Assembly (NCBI GenBank): GCA_964512645.1
Contig: CAZEJS010000026.1
Coordinates: 1-42,799 of the forward strand
Origin: CAZEJS01 sp964512645
GTDB lineage: Bacteria; Actinomycetota; Geothermincolia; Fen-727; Anoxymicrobiaceae
DNA length: 42,799 bases
Reading direction: 5' to 3'
The notes beneath the pieces are model-generated. The model ran no database searches and was not told the origin of the DNA. It saw only the letters and a list, made by a program, of their open reading frames with translations. This document shows, piece by piece, positions 16,424 through 25,000 of the stretch. The position numbers and the translations under genes are program-made. Positions within the stretch are counted from its first letter, which is position 1, and every line of letters begins with the position of its first letter.

Positions 16424-17146
16424 CTACTGGACCTGGACGGTCCAGGGCCCGGATCCCTCTACGTCGATCAGGTAGACGACGCCCTGCTCCAGAGGCACGG
16501 TCTTCTGCCCGCTGAACGGTCCCGTCGGCTGGTTCGCGACCTCGTTCACCGTCGCGCCCTTCGAAGTCATCAGGGTCACCACGAAGGGCGAAGCGGACCC
16601 CGCGTAACTCATGGTGACCGTGGCGCTGGAACCGGACGACCGGAAGAACGGCGTGACCAGCGGCCCGTCCCCGCTCGCGAAGAGAGGCGTGTACTGAGGG
16701 TTCACCGGAACGTCCTGGGCCACGTCTATCTCCCATGAGCCGTTCGAGACCACGTGGACCTTGAAGCTGCCCGACCCGACCCCGAGCGCCGTCGATCCGT
16801 TGAACGGGTTTGCCGTGCTGGCCAGGACGCTCACCTGCTTGCCGGCGGCATCCATCAGGGTGGCGCTGAAATTGCCGCTCGCGCTGTTTCTTATCTGGAA
16901 CACCGCAAGGCCCTCCTCGAGCGGGAAAGACCTGGTGTCCCTGTTGCCGCTGCCGGTGAGGATGACCGGGGTCGCGACTCCCCCGGCAGGCGCGGTGGAA
17001 GGACCGGTCTTGTGCGCGGTGGAGCGCTTCGTCGATGGCGTCCCGGCCTTCCCGCCGCACCCGGCGGCCAGCAGCAGGGCCAGGGCCACTCCCATGAGCG
17101 CCGGGAAGCGCGAGCGCGGCGCCCGGGACTTTCGTGCCTGGAGCAT
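16424..17146 (-). CDS. Lipoprotein with two beta-rich repeats
   Basis: 240 residues. Signal with basic n-region, hydrophobic core and lipobox LLLAAGC, then a Thr/Ser/Pro/Ala linker. Two similar halves of about 80 residues follow, each with a PLE(E/Q)G(L/V) motif and ending in G(S/P)W(E/T)(I/V)(D/Q)V, reminiscent of beta-sandwich pre-peptidase C-terminal-like domains. Three in-frame ATGs (17155, 17152, 17146) are possible; the third has AGGAG nine bases upstream. It is the last of three consecutive lipoprotein genes on this strand. Function unknown. Confidence 0.75.
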   Translation of the reverse strand: MLQARKSRAPRSRFPALMGVALALLLAAGCGGKAGTPSTKRSTAHKTGPSTAPAGGVATPVILTGSGNRDTRSFPLEEGLAVFQIRNSASGNFSATLMDAAGKQVSVLASTANPFNGSTALGVGSGSFKVHVVSNGSWEIDVAQDVPVNPQYTPLFASGDGPLVTPFFRSSGSSATVTMSYAGSASPFVVTLMTSKGATVNEVANQPTGPFSGQKTVPLEQGVVYLIDVEGSGPWTVQVQ

Positions 17147-17185
17147 CCACATCATCTCCTCGTGTCCGCGAACCCCGGCGCCGGG

Positions 17186-17653
17186 CTACAGGGTCGTATC
17201 GACGTACCAGACGCCGTTGATCTTCACGACGTCGTAGACAGGCCTCGTCTTCGGGTCCTGCCTGGCGATGTCCTGGGTCTCCGTGCGTTGTTTCCCCAGG
17301 ATGTCGGCCGTGTACGTCGCCTTGCCGCCGGTGAGCGTGACGGTCGCCTTGTGTTTGTCCTTGGGGTCGTACTTCGTCTCCATCTTGACGTCGTCGAACT
17401 TGACCTTTATCTGCTTGAACTTCTGCTTCGCAAGCTCCTCCTGGTCCTTGGTCAGTTTCTGGGAGGGGGTTACCGCTTTCTTGTAAGCCTCCCAATCCAG
17501 GCCCTGCCAGGCGGAGAGCAGGTTCTGCACCGCGCCCTGGGGGGTGCTTCCCCCGCAGCCGGGGAGCGAGAACAGGGCGGCGATGGCCACCGCCAGCGCC
17601 ACTGCCACGCTAACGACGGAAACACGCGGACCGCTGCGCCTCATGATGCCCAT
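17186..17653 (-). CDS. Small lipoprotein, DUF4878/NTF2-like
   Basis: 155 residues: signal peptide, lipobox LPGC, then TPQGAVQNLLSAWQGLDWEAYKKAV, the start of an NTF2-like fold, and VYDVVKINGVWYVDTTL at the end. It is a paralogue of the next gene on the same strand (17768-18268): both have K(M/L)(E/K)T(K/E)YD.KDK.KA.V in the middle. GGGAGG is ten bases before the ATG at 17653. Such domains often sit outside the membrane with unknown ligands. Confidence 0.75.
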   Translation of the reverse strand: MGIMRRSGPRVSVVSVAVALAVAIAALFSLPGCGGSTPQGAVQNLLSAWQGLDWEAYKKAVTPSQKLTKDQEELAKQKFKQIKVKFDDVKMETKYDPKDKHKATVTLTGGKATYTADILGKQRTETQDIARQDPKTRPVYDVVKINGVWYVDTTL

Positions 17654-17767
17654 CAGATGAAGACCTCCCGTGAAGATCGCTGCCGTGCCAGGCCTCTTGA
17701 ACAGTATAACAAGAATCGGGCGGGCCGATTTCAGCCCGCCTCGCTTCGAACCCTTGCCCTCACGCGC

Positions 17768-18268
17768 TCACTGCATAGCAGGACCCCTGTCAGCGGACGC
17801 CAGTGGCACCACCACGTACCAGCGCCCCTTTGACTTGCGTGTCTCGATCGAGGGGGTGAACCCGTAGTCCTTCTTTATCTTCGCGATAGTAGTCCGTTCG
17901 ATCTTCCCGGTAGAAGGGTTCTTGCCCGATACCAGCCCGGCCACGAGCTTGACGTCGGCTTTGTCCTTGTCTTTCCTGTCGTACTCGGTCTTGAGCTTCA
18001 AGCCCTTGTAGCTGTAGTCACTCGACTTGAACTCCTTCTTCTGCTTCTGGACATCGACCTCGGTCATACGCCTCACGTTGTCAGGAAGCACCGAGCCCAG
18101 GTAAGCGTTCCAGTCGTGGGTCTCGATCGCCTTGTAGAAGTCGCGGACGGCCTGCTCCGGCGACTGCGCCCCGCATCCCGCGGCAAACATCGACAGCCCC
18201 AGGGTGAGCGCCACCGCCAGCACCGTAGCGATCCCGGCAACCCTTCGAAGCGGATCTCTCTTTCGCAC
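17768..18268 (-). CDS. Small lipoprotein, DUF4878/NTF2-like, GTG start
   Basis: 166 residues from a GTG at 18268 with GGAGG six bases upstream; the longer open frame to 18349 lacks a ribosome site. Lipobox FAAGC, then SPEQAVRDFYKAIETHDWNAYLG and a C-terminal GRWYVVVPL. Paralogue of the 17186-17653 gene and of similar fold to the outer domain at 2.2 kb. Role unknown. Confidence 0.75.
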   Translation of the reverse strand: MRKRDPLRRVAGIATVLAVALTLGLSMFAAGCGAQSPEQAVRDFYKAIETHDWNAYLGSVLPDNVRRMTEVDVQKQKKEFKSSDYSYKGLKLKTEYDRKDKDKADVKLVAGLVSGKNPSTGKIERTTIAKIKKDYGFTPSIETRKSKGRWYVVVPLASADRGPAMQ

Positions 18269-18320
18269 ACTGCACCTCCCGGATAACGCCCCGGCGGGCG
18301 CCTCGAAGTCAAACAGGCGG

Positions 18321-18326
18321 ATTATA
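18321..18326 (-). promoter_or_regulatory. Consensus -10 upstream of the lipoprotein genes
   Basis: TATAAT on the minus strand, about 50 bases before the GTG at 18268. No good -35 is seen at 16-18 bases. It may drive the run of three lipoprotein genes. Confidence 0.4.
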
Positions 18327-18410
18327 TCCGAACGTGCCCCAACCTGCACAAACGCCAGGCCGCTGCGTCATCTCCCGCGCATCTCTCTCACGTCCGCCAA
18401 CGCTCTGCCG

Positions 18411-18869
18411 TCACGCGCTCTCTCCCGGCGGCGGAGGAGGCGGGGGTGGAGGTGGCGCGGCTGCCGGTGGTGGGGGCGCGGCTGCCGGTGGAGGTGGGGC
18501 GGCGCCAGGTGGTGGGGGCGCGGCTGCCGGTGGTGGGGGCGCGACGGCTGCACCCGGCGGAGGTGGCGCGGCTGCCGGTGGTGGGGGCGCGTATCCCTGC
18601 TGAGCCGGAGGCGCCTGCGGCTGTGGCCTTGCCGCCTGTACGGCCGCCTCGGCCTCTGCGATCCTGCGGTCCAGGTCCGCTACCTCCTGGCATGCGCCCG
18701 CCAGCTCCTGGTTAGTCAGCTGCCCGTTGAGGTAGAGGCCGTACGCCTGCTCGCCGAGGGCGGTGAGCTTCTGCGCCTTCTCCCGCTTCAACTGCACGTC
18801 CTGCGCTTTCGCCTTGGTCTGTTCGGTGGCACTGGAGATCGTGTCCTGGATCTTGTCGAATAACCCCAT
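18411..18869 (-). CDS. Helical protein with polyproline tail
   Basis: 152 residues from the ATG at 18869 (GGGAGG upstream). The first 85 residues are a charged helical segment beginning MGLFDKIQDTISSATEQTKAKAQDV, with a phage-shock/PspA-like feel but no clear match. The last 55 residues are alternating APPPPAAAPPPPGAA units ending in ten consecutive prolines and GESA. Such runs stall ribosomes and need elongation factor P. No signal peptide. Function unknown. Confidence 0.7.
   Translation of the reverse strand: MGLFDKIQDTISSATEQTKAKAQDVQLKREKAQKLTALGEQAYGLYLNGQLTNQELAGACQEVADLDRRIAEAEAAVQAARPQPQAPPAQQGYAPPPPAAAPPPPGAAVAPPPPAAAPPPPGAAPPPPAAAPPPPAAAPPPPPPPPPPGESA
18424..18600. repeat. Low-complexity G-rich/C-rich tandem repeat
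   Basis: Irregular repeats of GGTGG(GGG)GCGCGGCTGCC on the plus strand, units of about 15-33 bases, encode the polyproline tail on the other strand. The many G-runs could form quadruplexes and are prone to slippage. Confidence 0.7.
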
Positions 18870-18962
18870 CTTCACACCTCCCGGTCGCGCGTTTCTCCCG
18901 GCTCCATGATAGCGGCGGGCGCCCTCCACGTATACAGGCGGCGCCCGTCCTCCGTTCTGACG

Positions 18963-19487
18963 TCAACCAAGATCTTCGAGGTCCGACGCCAGGTACTTCC
19001 CCGCGAGCTGGACGTACAGGTCTTTGCCGGCCGCGAACCCCTCGCGTGCCTTCTCCGACAACTCCTTGATCGGCTTCGCGGGGACACCCCCGACAAGCCA
19101 TCCGGGTTCGATCTTCGTTCCCGGGGTCACGCAGGAACCCGCCGAAACGGCGGCGCCTTCGCCGACAACAGCACCGTCCAGCACGGTCGAGTTGATGCCT
19201 ACCAGGGCTCCGTCTCTTACCGTACACCCGTGCAGGACGGCCGCGTGGCCCACGGTCACGTCGGCCCCGACCGTCGTGCCCCCCGCCATCGTGCAGTGGA
19301 TGACGCAGTTGTCCTGGATGCTCGACCTCTCCCCGACCGTTATGGTGTTCCAGTCGGCCCTTATGACCGCCCCCCACCAGACGCTCGCCCTGCTGCTGAT
19401 GGTCACGTCCCCGATCAGTATCGCGGTCGGCGCCACGAACGCGTCGGGCGCGATCTTCGGCGCCTTGCCATTCATCTCAACAAGCAT
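18963..19487 (-). CDS. Gamma-class carbonic anhydrase family protein
   Basis: 174 residues, left-handed beta-helix of hexapeptide repeats (GDVTISSRASVWWGAVIRAD, TTVGADVTVGHAAVLHGCTV, ALVGINSTVLDGAVVGEGA). The three zinc-binding His of the family fit at His64, His81 and His86. These trimeric proteins interconvert CO2 and bicarbonate or act as metal-binding acyltransferase-like relatives; catalytic status cannot be told from the ligands alone. The ATG at 19487 has GGAGG five bases upstream; the open frame extends upstream to 19625 without support. Divergent from the RsbW-like gene. Confidence 0.9.
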   Translation of the reverse strand: MLVEMNGKAPKIAPDAFVAPTAILIGDVTISSRASVWWGAVIRADWNTITVGERSSIQDNCVIHCTMAGGTTVGADVTVGHAAVLHGCTVRDGALVGINSTVLDGAVVGEGAAVSAGSCVTPGTKIEPGWLVGGVPAKPIKELSEKAREGFAAGKDLYVQLAGKYLASDLEDLG

Positions 19488-19519
19488 CTCAACCTCCGCA
19501 TGGCCTTTGACGTCCCGAG

Positions 19520-19549
19520 TTGTGCCGTTCAGAAAAAAGTCTATAGAAT
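19520..19549 (+). promoter_or_regulatory. Candidate promoter of the RsbW-like gene
   Basis: TTGTGC (19520-19525) and TAGAAT (19544-19549), 18-base spacer, inside an AT-rich island of the divergent intergenic region. Confidence 0.4.
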
Positions 19550-19587
19550 AATCGTGTCGTTTCAAAACCGAGGGAGCTGCATCTCTG

Positions 19588-20028
19588 ATGAGCCGCGGGA
19601 AAGCCCGGAACGGGCGGACCCACAAGGTGAGCCGTTACACGCTCGAACCGTCAACGTCTTCCCTGACCACCCTCAGGGAGTTCCTGAAGGCAACCCTCAA
19701 ACCGTACGATTCGGTCGAACCGTACCTGCAGGACATAATCTCCGCCACGCACGAGGCCGCGAAGAACGCGGTGGTGCACAACCCCGACAGCACAGGCTCG
19801 GTCAACGTCACCTGCGAGGTCCGGGCAGGCGAGGTGATCGTGGAAGTGACGGACCGTGGCAAGGGCTACAAGGCCTCCAGCGGCCCACCGGAACCACCGG
19901 ACCCGGAATCGCTCGCCGGGAGGGGCACGTTCCTCATGCACAGCCTGATGGACAAAGTCGAGACGAAGAGCGGCAGGAACGGGACCTCCGTGAGGATGGT
20001 GAAGAAGCTCCAGCCCGTGATGCCCTGA
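19588..20028 (+). CDS. RsbW-like anti-sigma / serine kinase ATPase
   Basis: 146 residues, single GHKL ATPase domain. The N-box is SATHEAAKNAVVHN (Glu and Asn kept), the G1 box VTDRGKGYK and the G2 box LAGRGTFLMHSLMD. Small stand-alone proteins of this type bind and inhibit sigma factors, or phosphorylate STAS-domain antagonists. No sigma factor, STAS or PP2C gene is adjacent, so the partner is unknown. GGGAG lies 11 bases before the ATG. Confidence 0.85.
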   Translation: MSRGKARNGRTHKVSRYTLEPSTSSLTTLREFLKATLKPYDSVEPYLQDIISATHEAAKNAVVHNPDSTGSVNVTCEVRAGEVIVEVTDRGKGYKASSGPPEPPDPESLAGRGTFLMHSLMDKVETKSGRNGTSVRMVKKLQPVMP

Positions 20029-20031
20029 CGC

Positions 20032-20051
20032 CGCCGCGCGGGCGCGCGGCG
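20032..20051. terminator. Hairpin between convergent genes
   Basis: CGCCGCGC-GGGC-GCGCGGCG, a perfect all-GC 8-bp stem placed between two convergent stop codons (20028 and 20067). There is no U-tract. Confidence 0.45.
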
Positions 20052-20066
20052 CCCGCGGCTCGCTTC

Positions 20067-20576
20067 TCAGGGCTGCAGAACCTCCTCTGCGGGCTTTCCT
20101 TCCACGGTGATGGAGACCGTCTTGACGGCTCCGTCGTTGCCCATCACCGTGTTTTCCACCTGGCCGGTGATCGCCTGCACGATGGCCGAACCTCCCCCGA
20201 ACGACAGCATCTCTCCCGAGAAGTCGGCCGTCGCTTCATCGCCGGCGACGCCGTACCCGAGCAACCTGGTTCCGGCGGGGATCGCGGTGGAGTAACCCAG
20301 GGATCTCTCCTCCGGCGTGGGGCCCGCGAGGAGCGCGTCCAGGGCGTCCCGGGCTGAAGGCGCCCCCGGACGGACGACCCGCTCGACAGACTCCCCCTTG
20401 AGGAAGAAGACGCTCATGGTGCGCCCGTCCACCGGGGGCGTCCGCGGCGCGGTCCGTGGAGCCGTCCGGGGCGAGGTCGGGGTTGAAGCACCTCCGCTTC
20501 CGCACCCCGCCGCCGCGAGCGCTACCACCAGCGCGAGCAGTGCCGCCGGGGCGAGGACGCTAGCCGGCCTGCGCAT
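20067..20576 (-). CDS. GerMN-domain lipoprotein
   Basis: 169 residues from the ATG at 20576, six bases after GGGAGG. Signal peptide with lipobox AAAGC, a Thr/Pro/Arg linker (TAPRTAPRTPP), then a GerMN domain: ARDALDALLAGPTPEERSLG, IPAGTRLLGYGV, ATADFSGEM, VENTVMGNDGAVKTVSITVEGK. GerMN domains occur in spore-germination protein GerM and in lipoproteins such as actinobacterial LpqB. Here it stands alone; an envelope role is inferred. Confidence 0.85.
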   Translation of the reverse strand: MRRPASVLAPAALLALVVALAAAGCGSGGASTPTSPRTAPRTAPRTPPVDGRTMSVFFLKGESVERVVRPGAPSARDALDALLAGPTPEERSLGYSTAIPAGTRLLGYGVAGDEATADFSGEMLSFGGGSAIVQAITGQVENTVMGNDGAVKTVSITVEGKPAEEVLQP

Positions 20577-20799
20577 CTCGCACCTCCCCAATCTCTAGAG
20601 CTACGTTCACATGATACCATTCGCGGACACCGGGCCATCCGCCTCTCCCTGCGGGTTCCCCCCGGCTTCGACGCATCCGTCCGGGAACCTGCGGCGGCCG
20701 GCTTTCAGCCCGCGTCCTGCCGCCGCCATAACACCTTCTTCATGTACTGACCACATCGTGTAGAATATCAAGTGATCGGCGAAGACAGGAGGGACACAC

Positions 20800-22002
20800 A
20801 TGAAAACCGCGCTTGTCACCGGGGCGTGCGGCTTCTCCGGAAGCCACATGGTCAAGATCCTGGCCGACGAGGGCGTGCCGGTGCGCGGCACGGACCTCCA
20901 GCGCGCCTTCGAGAGCGAGAAGGTCAAGATCGTGGCACGGAACATCGGGCTCGACTGGAACGCGCCCGGCGTTGAATTCGCACCATCGGACCTCTCCGAC
21001 AAGGAATCGCTTCTCAGGGTCCTGGACGGGGTCGGGACCGTCTATCACACGGCCAGCCTGTACGACTACTCCGCGCCGATGTCCGCCTTGAAGAAGGTGA
21101 ACATCGACGGTCAGACTAACCTGTGTGAAGCCATGGTCGAAGCTGGCGTCGACCGCGTCGTCCACTGGTCCACCGCCGGGGTTTACGGCCACCCCTACAT
21201 GGCCCACAGCTCCCTCAACCCGCTCAAGTCACTCTTCGAGCTCGTCTGGGGGCACGGGGTGCGCCCATGGCTCAAAGACAAGGAGTACCACCGTCCCCTG
21301 GCACATCCCGCGAACCAGCCGTTCACCGAGGATCGCAGCACGCCGCTGAACACCCCGGGCGATCAACCGCGAGGGACGTTCCTGGTCAATGATTACTCGA
21401 TAACCAAATGGAAGCAGGAGCAGATACTCCAGCGGTTCGGCCGGGAGAAAGGGCTCCGCTGGACCGTGATACGACCGGCGCCCCTGTACGGACCTGGGAG
21501 CGACTACGGGATTGGCGGCATCGTGATCGCCATCTCCGAGGGGCTCGTTCCGGCCCTGCCGCTCGACCTGCGCAACTACCTCATGGTCAACTGCCACGTG
21601 CGCGACATCGGGCGCGCCGCTTACTTCCTCGCCGGGAGGGAAGACGCCGTCTTCGAAGACTACAACGTCTCCGATCCGACGGTCATCAGCCAGCTCGACT
21701 TCCTGAAGATCTCAATGCTGCTGGTCGGTCGAAAGGTTCACCTGGTCCCCTTCCTGCGGATGCCGTGGCTGCTTCCGGCCGGCATCTGGTCGGCAAGGTA
21801 CCTGCGGTGGCTGGAGAACAAGTTTCCGCGGTACCGCCGCATCCGGATATGGGAAGAGTCGAGCGCGCGGTACCTGTCCTCCAGCTACTGGATCAGCAGC
21901 GGCAAACTCAAGGCGCTGGGATTCGAGTGGGAGTACCCGGATTTCAGCCTGGGCCTCCGCGACATGGTCGAGTGGTTCGTCAAGGTCGGCTGGATACGGT
22001 AG
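20800..22002 (+). CDS. NAD(P)-dependent epimerase/dehydratase (extended SDR)
   Basis: 400 residues. Nucleotide-binding VTGACGFSGSH at residues 6-16, acidic residue in GTDLQ, catalytic Ser/Thr in HWSTAGVYG and Tyr-Lys in NDYSITKWKQE. The sequence style (VYHTASLYDYS, ending in LKALGFEWEYPDFSLGLRDMVEWF) resembles 3-beta-hydroxysteroid or sterol/dihydroflavonol reductase-like SDRs. The substrate cannot be assigned. AGGAGGGA precedes the ATG. The gene at 29.1 kb is a related copy. Confidence 0.88.
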   Translation: MKTALVTGACGFSGSHMVKILADEGVPVRGTDLQRAFESEKVKIVARNIGLDWNAPGVEFAPSDLSDKESLLRVLDGVGTVYHTASLYDYSAPMSALKKVNIDGQTNLCEAMVEAGVDRVVHWSTAGVYGHPYMAHSSLNPLKSLFELVWGHGVRPWLKDKEYHRPLAHPANQPFTEDRSTPLNTPGDQPRGTFLVNDYSITKWKQEQILQRFGREKGLRWTVIRPAPLYGPGSDYGIGGIVIAISEGLVPALPLDLRNYLMVNCHVRDIGRAAYFLAGREDAVFEDYNVSDPTVISQLDFLKISMLLVGRKVHLVPFLRMPWLLPAGIWSARYLRWLENKFPRYRRIRIWEESSARYLSSSYWISSGKLKALGFEWEYPDFSLGLRDMVEWFVKVGWIR

Positions 22003-22010
22003 AGCGGCCA

Positions 22011-22034
22011 GGCCCCCGCCGGTAACGCGGGGCC
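22011..22034. terminator. Hairpin between convergent genes
   Basis: GGCCCC(C)GC and GCGGGGCC pair with one bulged C around a 7-base loop, just after the epimerase stop and before the stop of the HEAT-repeat gene. No U-tract. Confidence 0.4.
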
Positions 22035-22046
22035 CCCTGCGAACGC

Positions 22047-25000
22047 CTACTTCCACCCGCTGGGCGGCGGCGGGGCGGTCGGCGGCTCGGGGGGCAACAG
22101 GGGTTCCGGCGGCTCGGGGGGCGCGACGGCCTCCGTTTCCCCGGCGCCACGCGTGCCCGGGTAATCGTTCTCCCCGGGCGGGCCCGCGGGCCAGAGGTCC
22201 GTCAGTTCAGGGGGGACCTGCTCTCCCGGCACCGCCGCGCTTCCGGGCGTTTCCCCCTCGGAGAGCGGCTGGAGCGTCAGCCTGGCGGGTCCCCTCTCCT
22301 CGTCGCCGGGCACGATTTCTTCCACGCCTGCCAGGCCCGGGACGCCGCCCGGCACCAGTGGGTCCGGGGGCGCTTCTTCCGGCGTGGCAAGACCTGCTTC
22401 TCCGAGCAACAACCCCTCAAGGGACGACGCGTCCACCTCGCTCGCGCCTTGCGGCCCGTCCCCCGCATCCTCGGGGGTCGTCGGCTCAGGCAGTTCCGCG
22501 GGGCCCTGCTCGGTGAGGATGTACTCGAGCGTCGACGGGTCCCCCGAGGGAGGCGACCCTGCGTCCTCTTGCGCTCCGACGGGAGGGTACGCCTCCGGCT
22601 GCACCCCGTCCTGAACGCCGGGCGTCTGCTGCGCAAGAATATACTCGAGCGTGGACGGGTCGGCGGGCTCCGCCTCTTCCCCCGGCGCAACGGCATCCTC
22701 GGGCGGCACCGGCCGGACCTCCGCTTCCGCGACGGGTTTGTCCCAGTCGATCTCCTCGACCACGCTTTCTCCGGCATGCACGTACGGGTCGGACGGCACG
22801 GGCCCGGGCGGTGTTTCGGCGCCGGCGGGCGGGGGTTCCGCGGTAGCGGGAGCCTGCTCAACGAGAGCCTGCGGCTTCTTTTCGACACGCCCTGTGTCCG
22901 GTTCTTCGGCGGGGGCGCCCTCCGCTTTCGGCTCCGGGGACGGCGCGGGGAGTCCTGCGTGAGGTTCCGGCGGGACCTGCGCCGCGTGCTCGGGAGCTAC
23001 CGGAGGTTCCGGCGGGACCTGCGCCGCGTGCTCGGGAGCTACCGGAGGTTCCGGCGGGACCTGCGCCGCGTGCTCGGGAGCTACCGGAGGTTCCGGCTGT
23101 GCCTGGACGGGCTGCTCCGGCGCGACCGAAGGAAAAAGAGGCTCCGGCGGCGGAAGCCCGCCGGCCTTCACGTCCATCCCCTGCAAACCCGCGACGTCGG
23201 GCCGCGCGGCGGCCGCCGTCGTATCGTCCGGTGTGGCGTCTTCGGCAGCCTGCTGCTCCCCCCGCAGTTTCCTGAGGCCTTTTTCCGCGCTGCCCCTGAC
23301 CATCACGCTCGGGTCCCTGGACGCCTTCTCCAGGACCCCGGCCACGCTGTCGTCCCCCAGGTTCCCCAGGGCAATGCAGGCCGCCGCCCTGATCTCGTCG
23401 GGCCTGCTCTTTTTGAACAAGCCTCCCTTGCCGAGAAGCTCGGTCAGGTGCGGGACGTACTCGGAATCCTTGAGGTCGCCCAGGGCCAGGCAGGCCGCTT
23501 CGACGACGCCCTGGTCTTCCTCTTTTCCTCTCAACCCCTGTCCGTTGATGATATCCACCAGGTAGCCGGCGACGCTCCTGTCCCCGAACATCCCCAGAAC
23601 CCTGACGGCGGTGCGTCTCACCGCGACGCTGTGGTCGCCGGCCGCGTCCAGCACCGTTTCCAGGGAACCCGTCGATCCTATCCGGGCAAGCGTCCGTACC
23701 GCTTCGCGGCGTATTCTCTCGTCGGGGTTCTGCGCGAGCGCCATAACCTGCGGCAGCCCTGCCTCGATCCTCAGGTCGGCGACCACGTTGAGGACGTTCC
23801 TGTATATATACCAGGGGTTCTCTTTCTCCAGTTCCTCCAGCAGCGCGACCACCCCGGGCTCTCCGGCGAAACGTATCGCCTCGAGCGCACGGTCCCGGAG
23901 CTCGACCTGGCCCCTGTCTTTGACCACGCTCAACAGCGGCGACAGGGCGGCGGGCCCCAGGGCGGCAAGCGCCTGGACGGTCTGCCGTCGTTTTACCGGG
24001 TCGTCCTCGAGCAGTATGGCCTCGGCGTCAACCACGCCCTCCGACCCCATGAGCCCCTCCGACGCGGAGGCGGCGTATTTCCGCAACTCGTCGCCCTTGT
24101 CCGACTCCCCGGCGCCCTCCGCGTTGACGACCTCGATCGCCTGCACGGCAGCCTCCGCCCTTCCGTCCTTCATGAACAACCGGGCCATCCTCACGGCCAT
24201 GTCGATTTGCAGGACGAACGCCTTGTAGTCCCTCTCCCGTTTCACGCCCTCGAGGACCCGCGGACCGATGACTTCGAGCGCCGTCAGCGCGTGTTCTTCA
24301 TCGAGCCCCTCTACCGTCTCCTTGACGAGCGCGCCGGCGTACCTGCGCACCGCCTCGGAATCCTGGGTAAGGCTTTCCGCCAGCTTGAGCAGCATCCCCG
24401 CGGCAAGGTCCGACTCGTCCATCGCGTAGAGCTGCCGTATCTGCCTGGGCACGGTCTTGTCGATACCCTCCCCGAGGTCGATGTCCTCCTCCTCGAGCGG
24501 CCCGCCGAGCATCTGGTACGCCGAGAGCACGCGCGTCCCCGTCCCGGGATCACGCTCCTCCTGTATGCCGGCGTCGTCCAGCTTCCTGTCGATAGCCTCG
24601 CCGATCTCTTCACCGCGCTCTCCCCTGACGTCCGAGAGGAGCTCGTTGAGGTCCTTGAGACGCTGCACTGTCCATTCCGTCTCCAGCTCACCGGACTCGT
24701 CTTTCATCTCGGTGTACTCGTCGATGAGAGAGTCGATCATGTCCAGCAACTGGTTGTCCGAGAGCATGGTGATGACATTCTCGCGGACGTGCCTGATGTT
24801 GAGGTTCTCCGGGGCCCTCCCGGACAGCACGCTCGTCATCTCGCGGGGACTCATCTCGGCGATAACCCTGGTTATCTGGTCTCCCATCGACCGCCTGAGG
24901 TCCTCGTCGTCTATCTCCCCGACCATCTGGCTGAGGCTGTTGAGAGCTTCCTCCGCCTTCTGGCTCTTCATGTAGACGCCGCCTTCGCTGCCTTCCTCTC

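Noticed and set aside
22961..23096. Short tandem repeats considered as a CRISPR array
   Set aside because: The units are contiguous, without spacers, and lie in frame within a coding gene.
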